From: Nitrospira sp.
GTDB taxonomy: Bacteria > Nitrospirota > Nitrospiria > Nitrospirales > Nitrospiraceae
Assembly (NCBI GenBank): GCA_018242725.1
Contig: JAFEBI010000008.1
Coordinates: 27,795-91,794 of the forward strand
Reading direction: 5' to 3'
Length of the DNA: 64,000 bases
This document shows positions 17,660 to 26,724 of the stretch, one piece after another. The notes beneath the pieces are model-generated. The model saw only the letters and a program-made list of their open reading frames with translations, was not told the origin of the DNA and ran no database searches. Each line of letters starts with the position of its first letter. Position 1 is the first letter of the stretch. Made by a program: the position numbers and the translations under genes.

Positions 17660-20600
17660 ATGAAGTCTAGTTCTTTTCAACAGAGTAGGAGGCTGAGGAG
17701 TGCCGGCGTAAAGCAGCTACTCCTCAGCTTGGTGTTAACGAGTGGGCTTGCCATAACACCGATGGCGTGGGCTGCGGAGCAGCATGGGCACCAGGGCAGC
17801 GCGGAGCAGGCGTCTGCGAAAAAAGTGATTTATCGTGAGGGCGGGTCAGTCCTTCACGACCGCATGATGGACGAAATCAAGCGGCAGCAGGAATTCATCG
17901 GAAAGAAGGGCGGGTACGACACCGGCGCCAACGGCCACATGATGCAACAGGGCGTATTGTTGGTAGCGGATGATCCGGACAAAGTTTCGGTCACCAACGG
18001 ACAGCGGTGTCCGGCGAATGCACCCGTCAAGGACTACCATGTCACCGCGATCAACATTGAAATCACTCTGAGCCGGTTTCTTGATTACTTCCCCGGGTAC
18101 ATGTACGTCCTGAATGAAAATCTGGACAAAGTGCGAGCCGAGGAGACGGCGAACAAGGAAGCGCGGGAAAAAGAAAATGATCCCGGCGCCGTCTCGAACG
18201 GGTTACAGGGCGATGCGATTCAACCACTCGTTATTCGGGCGAATCAGGGTGACTGCCTTAAAGTGACGCTCCATAACAAGATCACTGATGAGCCGACCAA
18301 CCTCGTGATCAATGGTTCGTCGATGGTGGTCTCAACGACCGGAAAGCCGGCGACTCCGTCGAACCCGGATACGACCGTGGCGACGGGGAAAGAACAGAGT
18401 TTTGAATGGTATATCAAGCCGGATACGCAAGAGGGCGCACGGTTTCTCCGATCGCATGCCTCACGCGAACAGTTCAATCTCGGCTTGATCGGCATGTTGG
18501 TTGTCGAGCCACGCGGCTCACGCTATTTGAGCCCGTTCGATGGAAAGCCGATGGCCAGTGGCTGGGAAGCCATGATTGAAGATCCGAATGGAGCGGACTT
18601 CCGCGAATTCGCGATCTTCTATCATGAGGCAGGCGATGAGGCCTTCCGGATTTTGAATAAGAAGGGCGAGATGTTGCCGCAGCGCGATCCTCATACCGAC
18701 TCATATCGGCCGGGAGCGCGTCTATTGAACTATCGCAGCGAGCCGCACGGAACCCGTATCGAACTCCAGGCACATATGGGGTTCTATGGCGATGAGTCCA
18801 TGGCATACGGGTCCTATACATTCGGCGACCCTGCCACAACCATTCCCCGCTCCTACATGGGCGATCCGGCCAAGTTCCGGATGGCCGGTGGGTCAGAGAT
18901 CGTGCACTCACACCACCTCCATGGTGGGTCCATCCGATGGGCGCGTCAGCCGGGGAACAGCAACCTGGACTTTGCCGCTTCCAGCAATGGTCCGGTGAAG
19001 TTTCCGCTCATCAGCGACACCTCGGATCGCCTCGATGTCCAGTCCATTGGGCCGACGGAGATCTACGATCAAGTGATCGAGGGCGGTTCGGGAGGATTGC
19101 AGGCGTTGGCGGGCGAGTTCGTGTTCCACTGCCACATCCCGCAGCATTATGTCACGGGTATGTGGGGATTCTGGCGGGTGTACAACACGCTGCAGGCGCC
19201 TGGCTCTCAGACCGACGTGATGAAACCGTTGGTTGAATTGCCGGACCGTGCCGGCCGTATGAGGACCGGTATTTCGAGCGACAAGCTTGTTGGTCAAATG
19301 GTCGATTGGTACGGCGGCAAGAAATTTGAGATCACCAAAGACAGGTCTGATTGGAAAGCCAATCCGGCAAAGGTCTCCATCAAGGATTGGGTTGAGATGC
19401 AGGTGCCGCCGCAGGGCAAACCAGGGCACAAGAGCACGGAGAAGGAGCAGACCCTGGCCTATGATTCAACGGTCAATGATTGGGCCTGGGACGGATCTAA
19501 GGCCCTCTCGGAACCTGAAACGACCTACGAATGGGTGAACTATAAGTCGGCAACTCCGGGCAAGCGGCAGGAAATTCTCTTCGACCCTCGGAGCGGAAAA
19601 CTTTCGTGGCCGTGGCTGCGGCCGCATCTCGGCAGGCGAGTACCATTCTCGCCGAGCCACAGCGGCGCACCCTGGTTGGAGCCGATTCATCGGCGCGACG
19701 ATGGCAGCAATTCGACTGAGCCGGCCAAGCCGGGCGAGCAGGGCCCCTGGAGCCTCTGTCCGGAAGGAGCGCCGGTCAAGAAGTTCAACATCCACGCCAT
19801 CACTTTGCCGATTACCTTGAAGGGAGCGACGGCCAAAACGCCGGCGATCGTCGATCCGGGTGGCTTGCTCTATGTCTTGCATGAAGAGGAAGCCGAGGTT
19901 CGAAAGAATCGAGCGAAGCAGTTTCCGCTGGTCATTCGCGGAAACGTGCAGGACTGCATTGACGTGGTCTATAAAAGCGAGCTGAAGGATGATACGCGGC
20001 AAGGGTTCTCCAGCAAGACGAACCTGCATCCGCACATGTTCCAGTTCGATACGCAAGCTTCCGATGGACCTATCATCGGATTTTCGTATGAGATGTCACT
20101 CCGTCCGTTCACGATTTTGAAGGACGAGCACCCGGGGAAAGGCATGCCGGTCCCGATGAACACCACGATCGAGGCCGATGCCGCCAAGGGGGCGACCAGC
20201 ATCAAGGTCAAAGATGCGTCAAAGTTCCACGTCAAGACGGAGCTGGGCGTGGGGATGGATGAAGTGAATGGATTCGAGTCGGCCCGTATCAGCAAGATCG
20301 ACGGCAATACGATCACTTTCGAGCGGCCGTTGCTGCATGCTCATAAGAAGGGTGAGATTGCCTCGGTCGAGTGGATCCGCGAGCGCTGGTATGTGGACGC
20401 CGATTTCGGCACCACGTTCTGGCATGACCATGTGTATGGTCTCGATTCGTGGGGGCACGGGCAGTATGCCTCATTCATCACGGAGCCGCCGCGATCGACC
20501 TATCACGATCCAGTGACGGGGAAGGAAATCAGGAGCGGGCCCGTCGCGGACATTCACACGACCGAACCGGTGTCCGCCCATATCAAGGGGTCTTTCCGTG

Positions 20601-22423
20601 AGATCGTGACACATGTCATGGATTCTAACCCACGGGCGGCGGAATTGATTACGGCCGACAATCCACAGGCGAGGGTCGGTGCGATATCTGTGGATGGGAC
20701 GCCCTCAGCGGTCTATCCGGCGAAATTGAACCTCTCGCCGATGAAGTTCTTGAACGGCGGCGAAGCCACGACCGGTGGCGGGTACAACATGCGGATCGAG
20801 CCCTTGTCTGTCCGCTTGGCAAACAACCCTGATCCGTCTCAGTTGTTCAGCAGCCGGATTCACGGAGATCCGGATACGCTGATGTTGCGGGCTTATCTGG
20901 GCGATCCAGTGGTGGTCAGGCTGCTTGAAACATCGGCCAACGAAGTGCATTCGTGGCACATCAGCGGTCATTGGTTCCCGATGGAGCGGTATAGCAAGAA
21001 CTCCATCCCGCGCAGCTCGCTGCACGTGGTGATCGGGGAACGGTACGATGCGGCCATTCCGGCCGCCGGCGGGCCGCAGCAGATGGCTGGCGACTACCTG
21101 TACTACAGTGGTCGGGCGTCGCACTTCGTCGAAGGCAGCTGGGGAATTGTCCGAGTCCTGGATAAGGCGGATGCGACACTCAAACCGCTCCCAGGGCGCA
21201 GCGAGATTCCGCAGTCGGCCAAGTCGGTCTGTCCGGCTGATGCACCAGTGAAGAGCTTCAACGTCTCGGCCATCGACAAGGCGATCCGCTACAACAAAGG
21301 GACGCCAGGGACGATGGAAGTCGACCTGGAGCGTAAAATGGTACTCGGGAACGAAAGCGGGAAGATGTATGTGCTCGAAGGCGAAAAGACTAAAGTCGCG
21401 TCGGGCAACCTTGAGCCGAGCCCGTTGACGCTGCACGTCAACGTCGGTGACTGTATCAAGGTCAATCTGAAGAACGAGATGGCCAAGGAGCGAGCCGGGT
21501 TCCACGTGGATAACCTCGCGTATGATCCGAAGGAGTCCATGGGGATCAACGCTGGCAACAATCCTGGCGATCAGACAGTTGCGCCGGGCCAGAGTAAAAC
21601 CTATACGTTCTACGCTCATCCGGAGTTCGGGGAGAACTCGGCTCTGATTCAGGACTGGGGGAACGTGATCGAGAATCCGCGCAACGGACTCTTCGGCGCC
21701 GTCATCATCGGGCCGAAAGGATCGCAGTATCGGGATCCGGCGACCGGCGAGGATTTGGCCCAGAAGAGCTCGTGGAGGGCGGATGTGATCGTCGATCGGA
21801 CTGTGTCAGGAAACGAAAAGCGGCAGAACTACCGCTCTTTCGCGCTCCTGTTCCAGGACGAAGACAATATCACCGGTACGAGCTTCATGCCGTATATCCA
21901 AAAGGTGGCCGGCGTGACGGCGGTGAACTATCGGTCGGAGCCGACCGATTACCGTACCGAGAAAGGCTGCGCCTACAGTGAAGTGTTTGCCTGTGTGAAG
22001 ACGGGTGACCAGCCGGTGACGCCGACGATCGCGGCTCACGTCGGAGATCCGGTTGTCATTCATGTGTTGGGCGCATTCAGTGAACAGGTTCAGTTGTTCA
22101 GCGTCTCCGGCCATGAGTGGAAACATGAGCCGTACATCAACGGAGCGGACCTCGTGAGCACCATGGAGTTCGGCGGGTCCGAGGTCTTCAATGCCTGGTT
22201 AAACGGTGGAGCCGGTGGGCCCAACGGGATTCCCGGCGACTATCTCTGGCTCAACCAGCGTCCGGGCTACCTCGACGCCGGACATTGGGGAATGCTGAAG
22301 GTGCTGGACCGTGACAACCGTGCAATCCTTCCGCTGAGCGGCAAAGTCCCGGCTACACAACATGCCGAGGGTAAGTCCTCAGCAAAATCCCTCCCGGTGT
22401 CTATGAAGGCGAAGGCCAAGTAG
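17660..22423 (+). CDS. Giant six-cupredoxin multicopper oxidase, paralogue 1
   Basis: About 1,587 residues, exported (signal peptide with SRRLRS before the hydrophobic core, cleavage near AWA). The ATG at 17660 is preferred because GGGAGG lies just before it. Three tandem two-domain units each begin with a CP-x2-APVK-x-F/Y motif (near residues 115, 700 and 1193), giving six cupredoxin-like domains. Copper motifs: HSHHLHG at 416, HCHIPQHYVTGM at 490 (type-1 Cys, His, Met), HPHMFQFD at 790, WHDHVYG at 921. Unit 3 lacks the full set. It should oxidise a metal ion or other one-electron donor with O2 in the periplasm. At 261-266 it has R-F-L-R-S-H where paralogue 3 has H-A-F-H-S-H. Confidence 0.9.
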   Translation: MKSSSFQQSRRLRSAGVKQLLLSLVLTSGLAITPMAWAAEQHGHQGSAEQASAKKVIYREGGSVLHDRMMDEIKRQQEFIGKKGGYDTGANGHMMQQGVLLVADDPDKVSVTNGQRCPANAPVKDYHVTAINIEITLSRFLDYFPGYMYVLNENLDKVRAEETANKEAREKENDPGAVSNGLQGDAIQPLVIRANQGDCLKVTLHNKITDEPTNLVINGSSMVVSTTGKPATPSNPDTTVATGKEQSFEWYIKPDTQEGARFLRSHASREQFNLGLIGMLVVEPRGSRYLSPFDGKPMASGWEAMIEDPNGADFREFAIFYHEAGDEAFRILNKKGEMLPQRDPHTDSYRPGARLLNYRSEPHGTRIELQAHMGFYGDESMAYGSYTFGDPATTIPRSYMGDPAKFRMAGGSEIVHSHHLHGGSIRWARQPGNSNLDFAASSNGPVKFPLISDTSDRLDVQSIGPTEIYDQVIEGGSGGLQALAGEFVFHCHIPQHYVTGMWGFWRVYNTLQAPGSQTDVMKPLVELPDRAGRMRTGISSDKLVGQMVDWYGGKKFEITKDRSDWKANPAKVSIKDWVEMQVPPQGKPGHKSTEKEQTLAYDSTVNDWAWDGSKALSEPETTYEWVNYKSATPGKRQEILFDPRSGKLSWPWLRPHLGRRVPFSPSHSGAPWLEPIHRRDDGSNSTEPAKPGEQGPWSLCPEGAPVKKFNIHAITLPITLKGATAKTPAIVDPGGLLYVLHEEEAEVRKNRAKQFPLVIRGNVQDCIDVVYKSELKDDTRQGFSSKTNLHPHMFQFDTQASDGPIIGFSYEMSLRPFTILKDEHPGKGMPVPMNTTIEADAAKGATSIKVKDASKFHVKTELGVGMDEVNGFESARISKIDGNTITFERPLLHAHKKGEIASVEWIRERWYVDADFGTTFWHDHVYGLDSWGHGQYASFITEPPRSTYHDPVTGKEIRSGPVADIHTTEPVSAHIKGSFREIVTHVMDSNPRAAELITADNPQARVGAISVDGTPSAVYPAKLNLSPMKFLNGGEATTGGGYNMRIEPLSVRLANNPDPSQLFSSRIHGDPDTLMLRAYLGDPVVVRLLETSANEVHSWHISGHWFPMERYSKNSIPRSSLHVVIGERYDAAIPAAGGPQQMAGDYLYYSGRASHFVEGSWGIVRVLDKADATLKPLPGRSEIPQSAKSVCPADAPVKSFNVSAIDKAIRYNKGTPGTMEVDLERKMVLGNESGKMYVLEGEKTKVASGNLEPSPLTLHVNVGDCIKVNLKNEMAKERAGFHVDNLAYDPKESMGINAGNNPGDQTVAPGQSKTYTFYAHPEFGENSALIQDWGNVIENPRNGLFGAVIIGPKGSQYRDPATGEDLAQKSSWRADVIVDRTVSGNEKRQNYRSFALLFQDEDNITGTSFMPYIQKVAGVTAVNYRSEPTDYRTEKGCAYSEVFACVKTGDQPVTPTIAAHVGDPVVIHVLGAFSEQVQLFSVSGHEWKHEPYINGADLVSTMEFGGSEVFNAWLNGGAGGPNGIPGDYLWLNQRPGYLDAGHWGMLKVLDRDNRAILPLSGKVPATQHAEGKSSAKSLPVSMKAKAK

Positions 22424-22449
22424 AAGACCGGCGTGGAGGCGTAAGAGGC

Positions 22450-22487
22450 GGGGGAATTCGGCTCGTGAGAGCGGGATTCCCCCGTTC
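22450..22487 (+). terminator. Terminator-like hairpin after oxidase 1
   Basis: GGGGGAAT (22450-22457) pairs with ATTCCCCC (22476-22483), followed by GTTCGTTT. It lies between the oxidase and the LolA-like gene, so downstream genes may be transcribed by read-through or from their own promoter. A TTGAAC-N17-TACAAG pair at 22511-22539 is a weak candidate. Confidence 0.6.
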
Positions 22488-22544
22488 GTTTGCCGTCGAG
22501 AAACGATGGCTTGAACCCAGCTCAGTCATACGGTACAAGAACTG

Positions 22545-23156
22545 ATGGACGTGCGAGTATTGCCTGGATCGGTTGTCTTGTTCTTAGTCGGGCTTCTGTC
22601 GATGGCTATCGGCAGTCTTCCGGAGTCGGCCGCCGCGCTTGATTTTTCCAGTGACCGGATCGTCAAGCGAGGGAAGTCCGTGGTGATGGCGCATGTCAAC
22701 GCCAAGGACGATCGCTGGCGATTTGAGTTTTCCATCCCTCAGCGAGGAGCCAGTGTGATCATTGTCCGAGTGGATCGTGGCACGGCCTGGCTGATCTTGT
22801 CCAAGCGGCGGCTGTATGTGGAAGAGCCGATCACGAATGATTATCGGTTAGAGGTGAGCGAGAAAATGTCCGGTGAAATCTCACGCGAGTTTGTGGGAGA
22901 TGAAATGCTCAACGGGTATCCGACGGAGCTGTTCGATGTCACAGTTGCAGAAGAAGGGGAAACTCGGCAATACTATCGGTGGGTGACCAAGGTTCAGCGG
23001 TTTCCGATGAAGACCGTGAGCAAGCAGGGGGACTGGTCGGAAGAGTTTCGCCGGTTGGTCTTTACCGAACAGTCACGATTCTTGTTTGAGCTACCGCAGC
23101 GGTTGGACCCAGCCAATCCACCCGCGAACATGGAACCGACATCGAACAATGAGTGA
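22545..23156 (+). CDS. LolA-fold-like periplasmic protein
   Basis: 203 residues with an N-terminal export signal, then LDFSSDRIVKRGKSVVMAHV, WRFEFSIPQRGASVIIVRVD, WLILSKRRLYVE and GYPTELFDVTVA. The pattern resembles the outer-membrane lipoprotein-sorting/DUF4412-like half-barrel fold. A paralogue is encoded on the minus strand at 39436-40044, at the far end of the oxidase 2 cluster, so the protein appears tied to the oxidases. No good ribosome binding site precedes the ATG, and the start could be further inside. It may bind a lipid or hydrophobic ligand; this is inference. Confidence 0.65.
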   Translation: MDVRVLPGSVVLFLVGLLSMAIGSLPESAAALDFSSDRIVKRGKSVVMAHVNAKDDRWRFEFSIPQRGASVIIVRVDRGTAWLILSKRRLYVEEPITNDYRLEVSEKMSGEISREFVGDEMLNGYPTELFDVTVAEEGETRQYYRWVTKVQRFPMKTVSKQGDWSEEFRRLVFTEQSRFLFELPQRLDPANPPANMEPTSNNE

Positions 23157-23172
23157 ATCAGGAGGGAGTGTG

Positions 23173-23958
23173 ATGAAACGAATCATCGTAGGAGGGCTCT
23201 GTCTCGCGATGTGTGCGCACATGAGCGTAGCGGTCGGCCTCCACACGGATGCCTGGGCGTACGAGTCGGGGATCGTGACCAATGGAGGGGCCGTGCAGGG
23301 GAAGGTGACGTTCTCAGGCACTGTGCCGGATCCCAAGATCTTCGAGCTGCGGCGCTATTACGACCGTGAATATTGCGCGACTCTTTCAGACGGCAAGGGG
23401 CATCGCCTGCTCAAGGAAGTCAACGTGGGGCCGGAGGGCGGACTCAGGGATGTGGTAGTGGTCATCGAGGGCATCGAGAAAGGCAAGCCCTTTGCCGTCA
23501 CCGATGCGGAAGTCGAAGCCAGTCTGTGCCAGTTCCTCCCCTTCGTCACCGTCGTGAGCGACAAACGCAAAGTCTCAGTGTTTAATCGGGACCCGGTGTC
23601 CCATGATATTCAAGGCTATGCGTACGATCAATCCGGAGTGGACATTGTCCTCCACCGGCCGGCGCTCCATGTGAGCGGGACCACCGATGTCGTGCAGCTC
23701 GTCAAAGGACGGAAAGTCTTTACCATGCAGTGCGGCATGCACCCCTACATGCAAAACTGGGGCTATGCTATTGATAATCCCTATTATGCCGTGACGGGAC
23801 CCACTGGAGCATTCACCATCGGGGACCTTCCGGCCGGAACGTACCACCTCAAGGTATGGCATCCGACCTTGGGGACCCACGAGCGGGAGATCACCGTGAA
23901 GTCCAATGAAACCGTCACGCTGGACCTGGCGTTCGACACTACCCAGGCGGCGAAATAA
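23173..23958 (+). CDS. Cupredoxin-like protein with C-terminal carboxypeptidase-regulatory-like domain, paralogue 1
   Basis: 261 residues from the ATG at 23173, directly behind GGAGGGAG; an open frame continues upstream but overlaps the previous gene. A signal peptide is followed by GIVTNGGAVQGKVTFSGTVP, a start typical of plastocyanin-like secreted proteins. The likely type-1 copper ligands are His in RDPVSHDIQGY and Cys, His and Met in MQCGMHPYM. The end (GAFTIGDLPAGTYHLKVWHP) is a carboxypeptidase-regulatory-like beta sandwich. Two paralogues follow oxidase 2. It may be an electron donor or acceptor for the oxidase, or a copper-delivery protein. Confidence 0.8.
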   Translation: MKRIIVGGLCLAMCAHMSVAVGLHTDAWAYESGIVTNGGAVQGKVTFSGTVPDPKIFELRRYYDREYCATLSDGKGHRLLKEVNVGPEGGLRDVVVVIEGIEKGKPFAVTDAEVEASLCQFLPFVTVVSDKRKVSVFNRDPVSHDIQGYAYDQSGVDIVLHRPALHVSGTTDVVQLVKGRKVFTMQCGMHPYMQNWGYAIDNPYYAVTGPTGAFTIGDLPAGTYHLKVWHPTLGTHEREITVKSNETVTLDLAFDTTQAAK

Positions 23959-24384
23959 ATGAGAGCGCAACCGATCAGAGTCACGGGCCTTGGGGTTGGC
24001 ATCCTCGCGCTGGCTCTCGTGATAGGGAGTGAGCTGGCGTGGGCGGGCGCGATCCCGGCGATTCAGGAGCAGGGTAGGGCCATGGTCCGGGACGCAGAAG
24101 AGATGGTGATGCATGGCGGTATGGGAGACGGGCATGCGATCCTGCATCACTGCGCCGAAGTAGCGAAACAAGCTCAGGCTATCCTCAAGGCCTTACCGGC
24201 TACGGATGACCATGGCAAAGAAGCCGTTCCGCACTTGCAGGATGCGATTAAGCATTGCGCGCGAGTGGCTGAGATGGGAGATAAGGTTGATCCAGGTGCC
24301 AGCTTGAATCCCGCCGTGAAGGCCAGGGCTGCAGTGAAGGAGGCGATGAAACATCTTATGGCTATGAAAGGCGGCGGCGCGTAG
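23959..24384 (+). CDS. SmbP-like small metal-binding protein
   Basis: 141 residues with a signal peptide ending near LAWAGA. The mature part is helical and His-rich (EEMVMHGGMGDGHAILHHCA, ATDDHGKEAVPHLQDAIKHC, AVKEAMKHLMAM). It resembles SmbP, the periplasmic four-helix copper-binding protein first described in Nitrosomonas europaea. It starts one base after the cupredoxin gene stop and so is in the same transcript. It may buffer copper for loading the oxidase and carrier. The stop overlaps repeat copy 3. Confidence 0.72.
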   Translation: MRAQPIRVTGLGVGILALALVIGSELAWAGAIPAIQEQGRAMVRDAEEMVMHGGMGDGHAILHHCAEVAKQAQAILKALPATDDHGKEAVPHLQDAIKHCARVAEMGDKVDPGASLNPAVKARAAVKEAMKHLMAMKGGGA

Positions 24385-24507
24385 CAGACGTTGAAAAAGA
24401 CCGTCGGCTGTGTTCTCGCGTCACTCAGCCCCTCGACGTACCCCAGAGGGTACGCCTCGGCCCTTCGCTAGCTGCGGCCTTGCCGGACAGTCTTTTTGAA
24501 CGTCTAC
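24384..24507. repeat. Palindromic interspersed repeat, copy 3
   Basis: Left end GCAGACGTTGAAAAAGAC pairs with right end GTCTTTTTGAACGTCTAC. Compared with copy 1, GGATG/CATCC has become GACG/CGTC on both sides, a compensatory change that keeps the stem. The inner TGTTCTCGCG and GCTGCGGCCTTGCCGGACAG blocks are conserved. It begins on the last base of the SmbP-like gene's stop codon, between convergent genes. Confidence 0.82.
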
Positions 24508-24522
24508 TTTCAGCTCACTTCA

Positions 24523-25146
24523 TTATCGGGAAAGCTCGGAGTTCGGCGCCAGGGGACTCACCGCATTTTGATCTCGCCCAGGCTGGTATGTCTCCAGCAT
24601 TTTCCTTATTGTTGGCATGATTTGGTCTTCAGCTGAACGAGGAGCTTTGACTCGTATCCCTCGTCCTTCGTTTCGGCCCAACGAAAAGATGTGGTGTTCA
24701 ATGATCTCACCCTGTTTATTGTCGGTGTACGTAAAGATAAGCTCTTTCCCGGGGAATCCTGCCAATGTTTTCTCCTGATCTGGTTGCCATCGGAGGGTAA
24801 TCTGTTTCTTGCCATAGAGGTCTGTGATAATACGATGGTGTGCTGAGGCGAACTCTTCGAGTGTTTGCCTGCCCTCCGGGGTGTTCCCGCTGACCACATT
24901 CATATGGCCGGACACCGCCACGAGACTCTGTTCAATAGGAGGGTACAGGATCACGCCGACTCCGTCCGGCATAGGATTGCCGAGGCGCCAATCATCCGGA
25001 TAGCGAATAGAGAAACCGAATCGGACGTTGGTGTAGAGTTTCCAGCCTGCTTGGGTGGTATTCTCAATAGCACCGGCAGGAGCGGATGAAAGGCTTGGAA
25101 CAAGACACAGCACAAGCACTGATACCACAACACAGCGTCGAATCAT
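24523..25146 (-). CDS. Secreted PsbP/DUF1795-like protein
   Basis: About 207 residues from the ATG at 25146, chosen because AGGAC precedes it; an ATG four codons upstream is possible. A signal peptide (cleavage near APAGA) is followed by YTNVRFGFSIRYPDDWRLGN, the characteristic opening of PsbP-like/DUF1795 domains. Later motifs are EEFASAHHRIITDLYG and KTLAGFPGKELIFTYTD. These domains occur in small periplasmic proteins of unclear role. It follows the FGE-like gene by about 30 bp, so the two form an operon divergent from oxidase 2. Confidence 0.68.
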   Translation of the reverse strand: MIRRCVVVSVLVLCLVPSLSSAPAGAIENTTQAGWKLYTNVRFGFSIRYPDDWRLGNPMPDGVGVILYPPIEQSLVAVSGHMNVVSGNTPEGRQTLEEFASAHHRIITDLYGKKQITLRWQPDQEKTLAGFPGKELIFTYTDNKQGEIIEHHIFSLGRNEGRGIRVKAPRSAEDQIMPTIRKMLETYQPGRDQNAVSPLAPNSELSR

Positions 25147-25177
25147 GAATGTCCTCATAAGGCGGCCCGTTTCTTCT

Positions 25178-26056
25178 TCACTCGCGGATTGATTTAGCAC
25201 AACGAAATCCGATGGTCGCCGCACGCTGCTCAGGCGAGGCACCGCTTCTGGTCGCGGTTCGCAGCAACGTCGGGGCACTTTTCCAGGACCCTCCCCGGAC
25301 GACTTTATAACGGCCCTGTTTCACTCCATGTGGGTTACGATCAGGCATGGTGACATAGTAGTCGATCCCAAACCAATCCTCGACCCACTCGGCGGCATTG
25401 CCTGCCATATGATGCAGGCCATAAGGGCTTCGTCCCTCTTCTCCGCTCTCGACCGAGGCTACGATAGGGATTTCATGTACATGGTACTGTCCGAACATGG
25501 CTAAGCCTGGGGCGGGAGATTTTGGGCCCCAAGGAAAGAGGTTGCCCTTATCGCCACGGGCGGCTTTTTCCCATTCTGCTTCACTCGGAAGACGTTTGCC
25601 CTGCGTGCGGCAAAAGTCGGAGGCCTCAGTCCAGGTGACATAAAGTGCGGGCCAATGTGCCAATGTCTCGGGTAGTACTGCGTGTACGCTCGTCATATGG
25701 TCGATCAACTTGCGGACTTCATAAGGGACAGGGTGTCGCTGTTGTCGAAGCCAATGGACATATTCGGCGAGACTCACTTCGTCCCGGTCAATCTCATATT
25801 GACTCAACCACACATGGCGCTGTGGCTGTTCTGTGTCATCGTAGGGAGATTCAAGACTGAAAGAGGTCTGGGACATCCGGGGAGTTCCCATGATAAACGC
25901 CCCTTCTGTGATCAGCATCATGGGCGATCTGTGGGCAAGTGCAGCGACACGTTCAGCAGGCGAAATCTCCTGCGCCTCGTTGGGCATCGGGTTCAAGAAG
26001 ATGACGGTGAGTATCACAAGAGGATAGAGGCTGAGAGAATCGAGAGAAGGTCTCAT
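25178..26056 (-). CDS. FGE/SUMF1-fold exported protein, catalytic Cys pair absent (FGE-like 1)
   Basis: 292 residues with a signal peptide (cleavage near NEAQ). The FGE-sulfatase fold is clear: GAFIMGTP, EIDRDEVSLAEYVHWL, YVTWTEASDFCRTQGKRLPS, EAEWEKAARGDKGNLFPWG, GLHHMAGNAAEWVEDW, VVRGGSW and TIGFRCAKS. The two catalytic cysteines of true formylglycine-generating enzymes, which follow RGGSY in that family, are not present: the segment reads RGGSWKSAPTLLRTATR. It is therefore more likely a binding or iron-enzyme relative than a sulfatase activator, and no sulfatase is encoded here. It resembles FGE-like 5 at 40115 most. Confidence 0.8.
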   Translation of the reverse strand: MRPSLDSLSLYPLVILTVIFLNPMPNEAQEISPAERVAALAHRSPMMLITEGAFIMGTPRMSQTSFSLESPYDDTEQPQRHVWLSQYEIDRDEVSLAEYVHWLRQQRHPVPYEVRKLIDHMTSVHAVLPETLAHWPALYVTWTEASDFCRTQGKRLPSEAEWEKAARGDKGNLFPWGPKSPAPGLAMFGQYHVHEIPIVASVESGEEGRSPYGLHHMAGNAAEWVEDWFGIDYYVTMPDRNPHGVKQGRYKVVRGGSWKSAPTLLRTATRSGASPEQRAATIGFRCAKSIRE

Positions 26057-26507
26057 GGCTTCCTATACGAGAATAGAGTCCAGGAGTTCATGACCTGAGA
26101 GTATCGTGTTCTTGGGCTATGTGTCGGTAAAGGGTCTCTCACGTCAGGCCACGCTCTATGTTTGTGGTGAAATGTGCAGCCAGTTCTGCTTCGTGGGTGA
26201 TTCACATGGGACATGTGTCCAACTACCTTGAGCGCCATTTCCGTACGATCGGTACAGTCTAACTGATCCATCATCGTGATTATGACGTCCTTTAGATACA
26301 GTTTATTGGGTCGGATCCTTTGAGACATGCTTGCACATTCGACAGGATGCGCAAGCTTTGCACCATGTAAGATTGTGCTGGTCCGTTGATACAACCATGA
26401 CGTCGTTAGTTTCCTGTCCTGGCAGGCTGTTCATCGTTTGCGCACGCAGGCTATTTTTCTGTGAAGTGCAACTGTGGGCTCGGATTGTCGACGCGTCATA
26501 TCTCCAT

Positions 26508-26559
26508 TGTCCCATCATGCCCCAATTTCAAGCACAATGCTGTCTAATCAGATGGACAG
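26508..26559 (+). promoter_or_regulatory. Bipartite upstream box of oxidase 2 (boxes A and B)
   Basis: Box A TGTCCCATCATGCCCCAA (26508-26525) is identical to that of oxidase 1 at 16 of 18 positions. Box B GTCTAATCAGATGGACAG (26542-26559) matches at 14 of 18. Both loci also have TTGATTT ending 16 nt after box B. Spacing between boxes (34 nt) and to the promoter (218 nt) is the same as for oxidase 1. The remaining parts of 26057-26720 contain nothing I can call. Confidence 0.65.
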
Positions 26560-26724
26560 CCTAACTATTTGATTTTCAGCAATAGAAGCAGGTGAATATC
26601 ATATGTTTTAAAATTTGAATGGAGAGATTCATACAGTGAAGTGAGTGCTCGTTACCAGAAAAGTATTTTCTAACGTCCTGTTAGAACAGCAGAACTTTCG
26701 TTGAGTACTTGAATTACTTTGAAT

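Noticed and set aside
25178..26056. Functional formylglycine-generating enzyme activating sulfatases
   Set aside because: The catalytic cysteine pair is missing and there is no sulfatase gene in the window.
26053..26394. 113-residue minus-strand frame upstream of FGE-like 1
   Set aside because: Lacks a start signal and a protein-like composition; lies in the long regulatory gap before oxidase 2.
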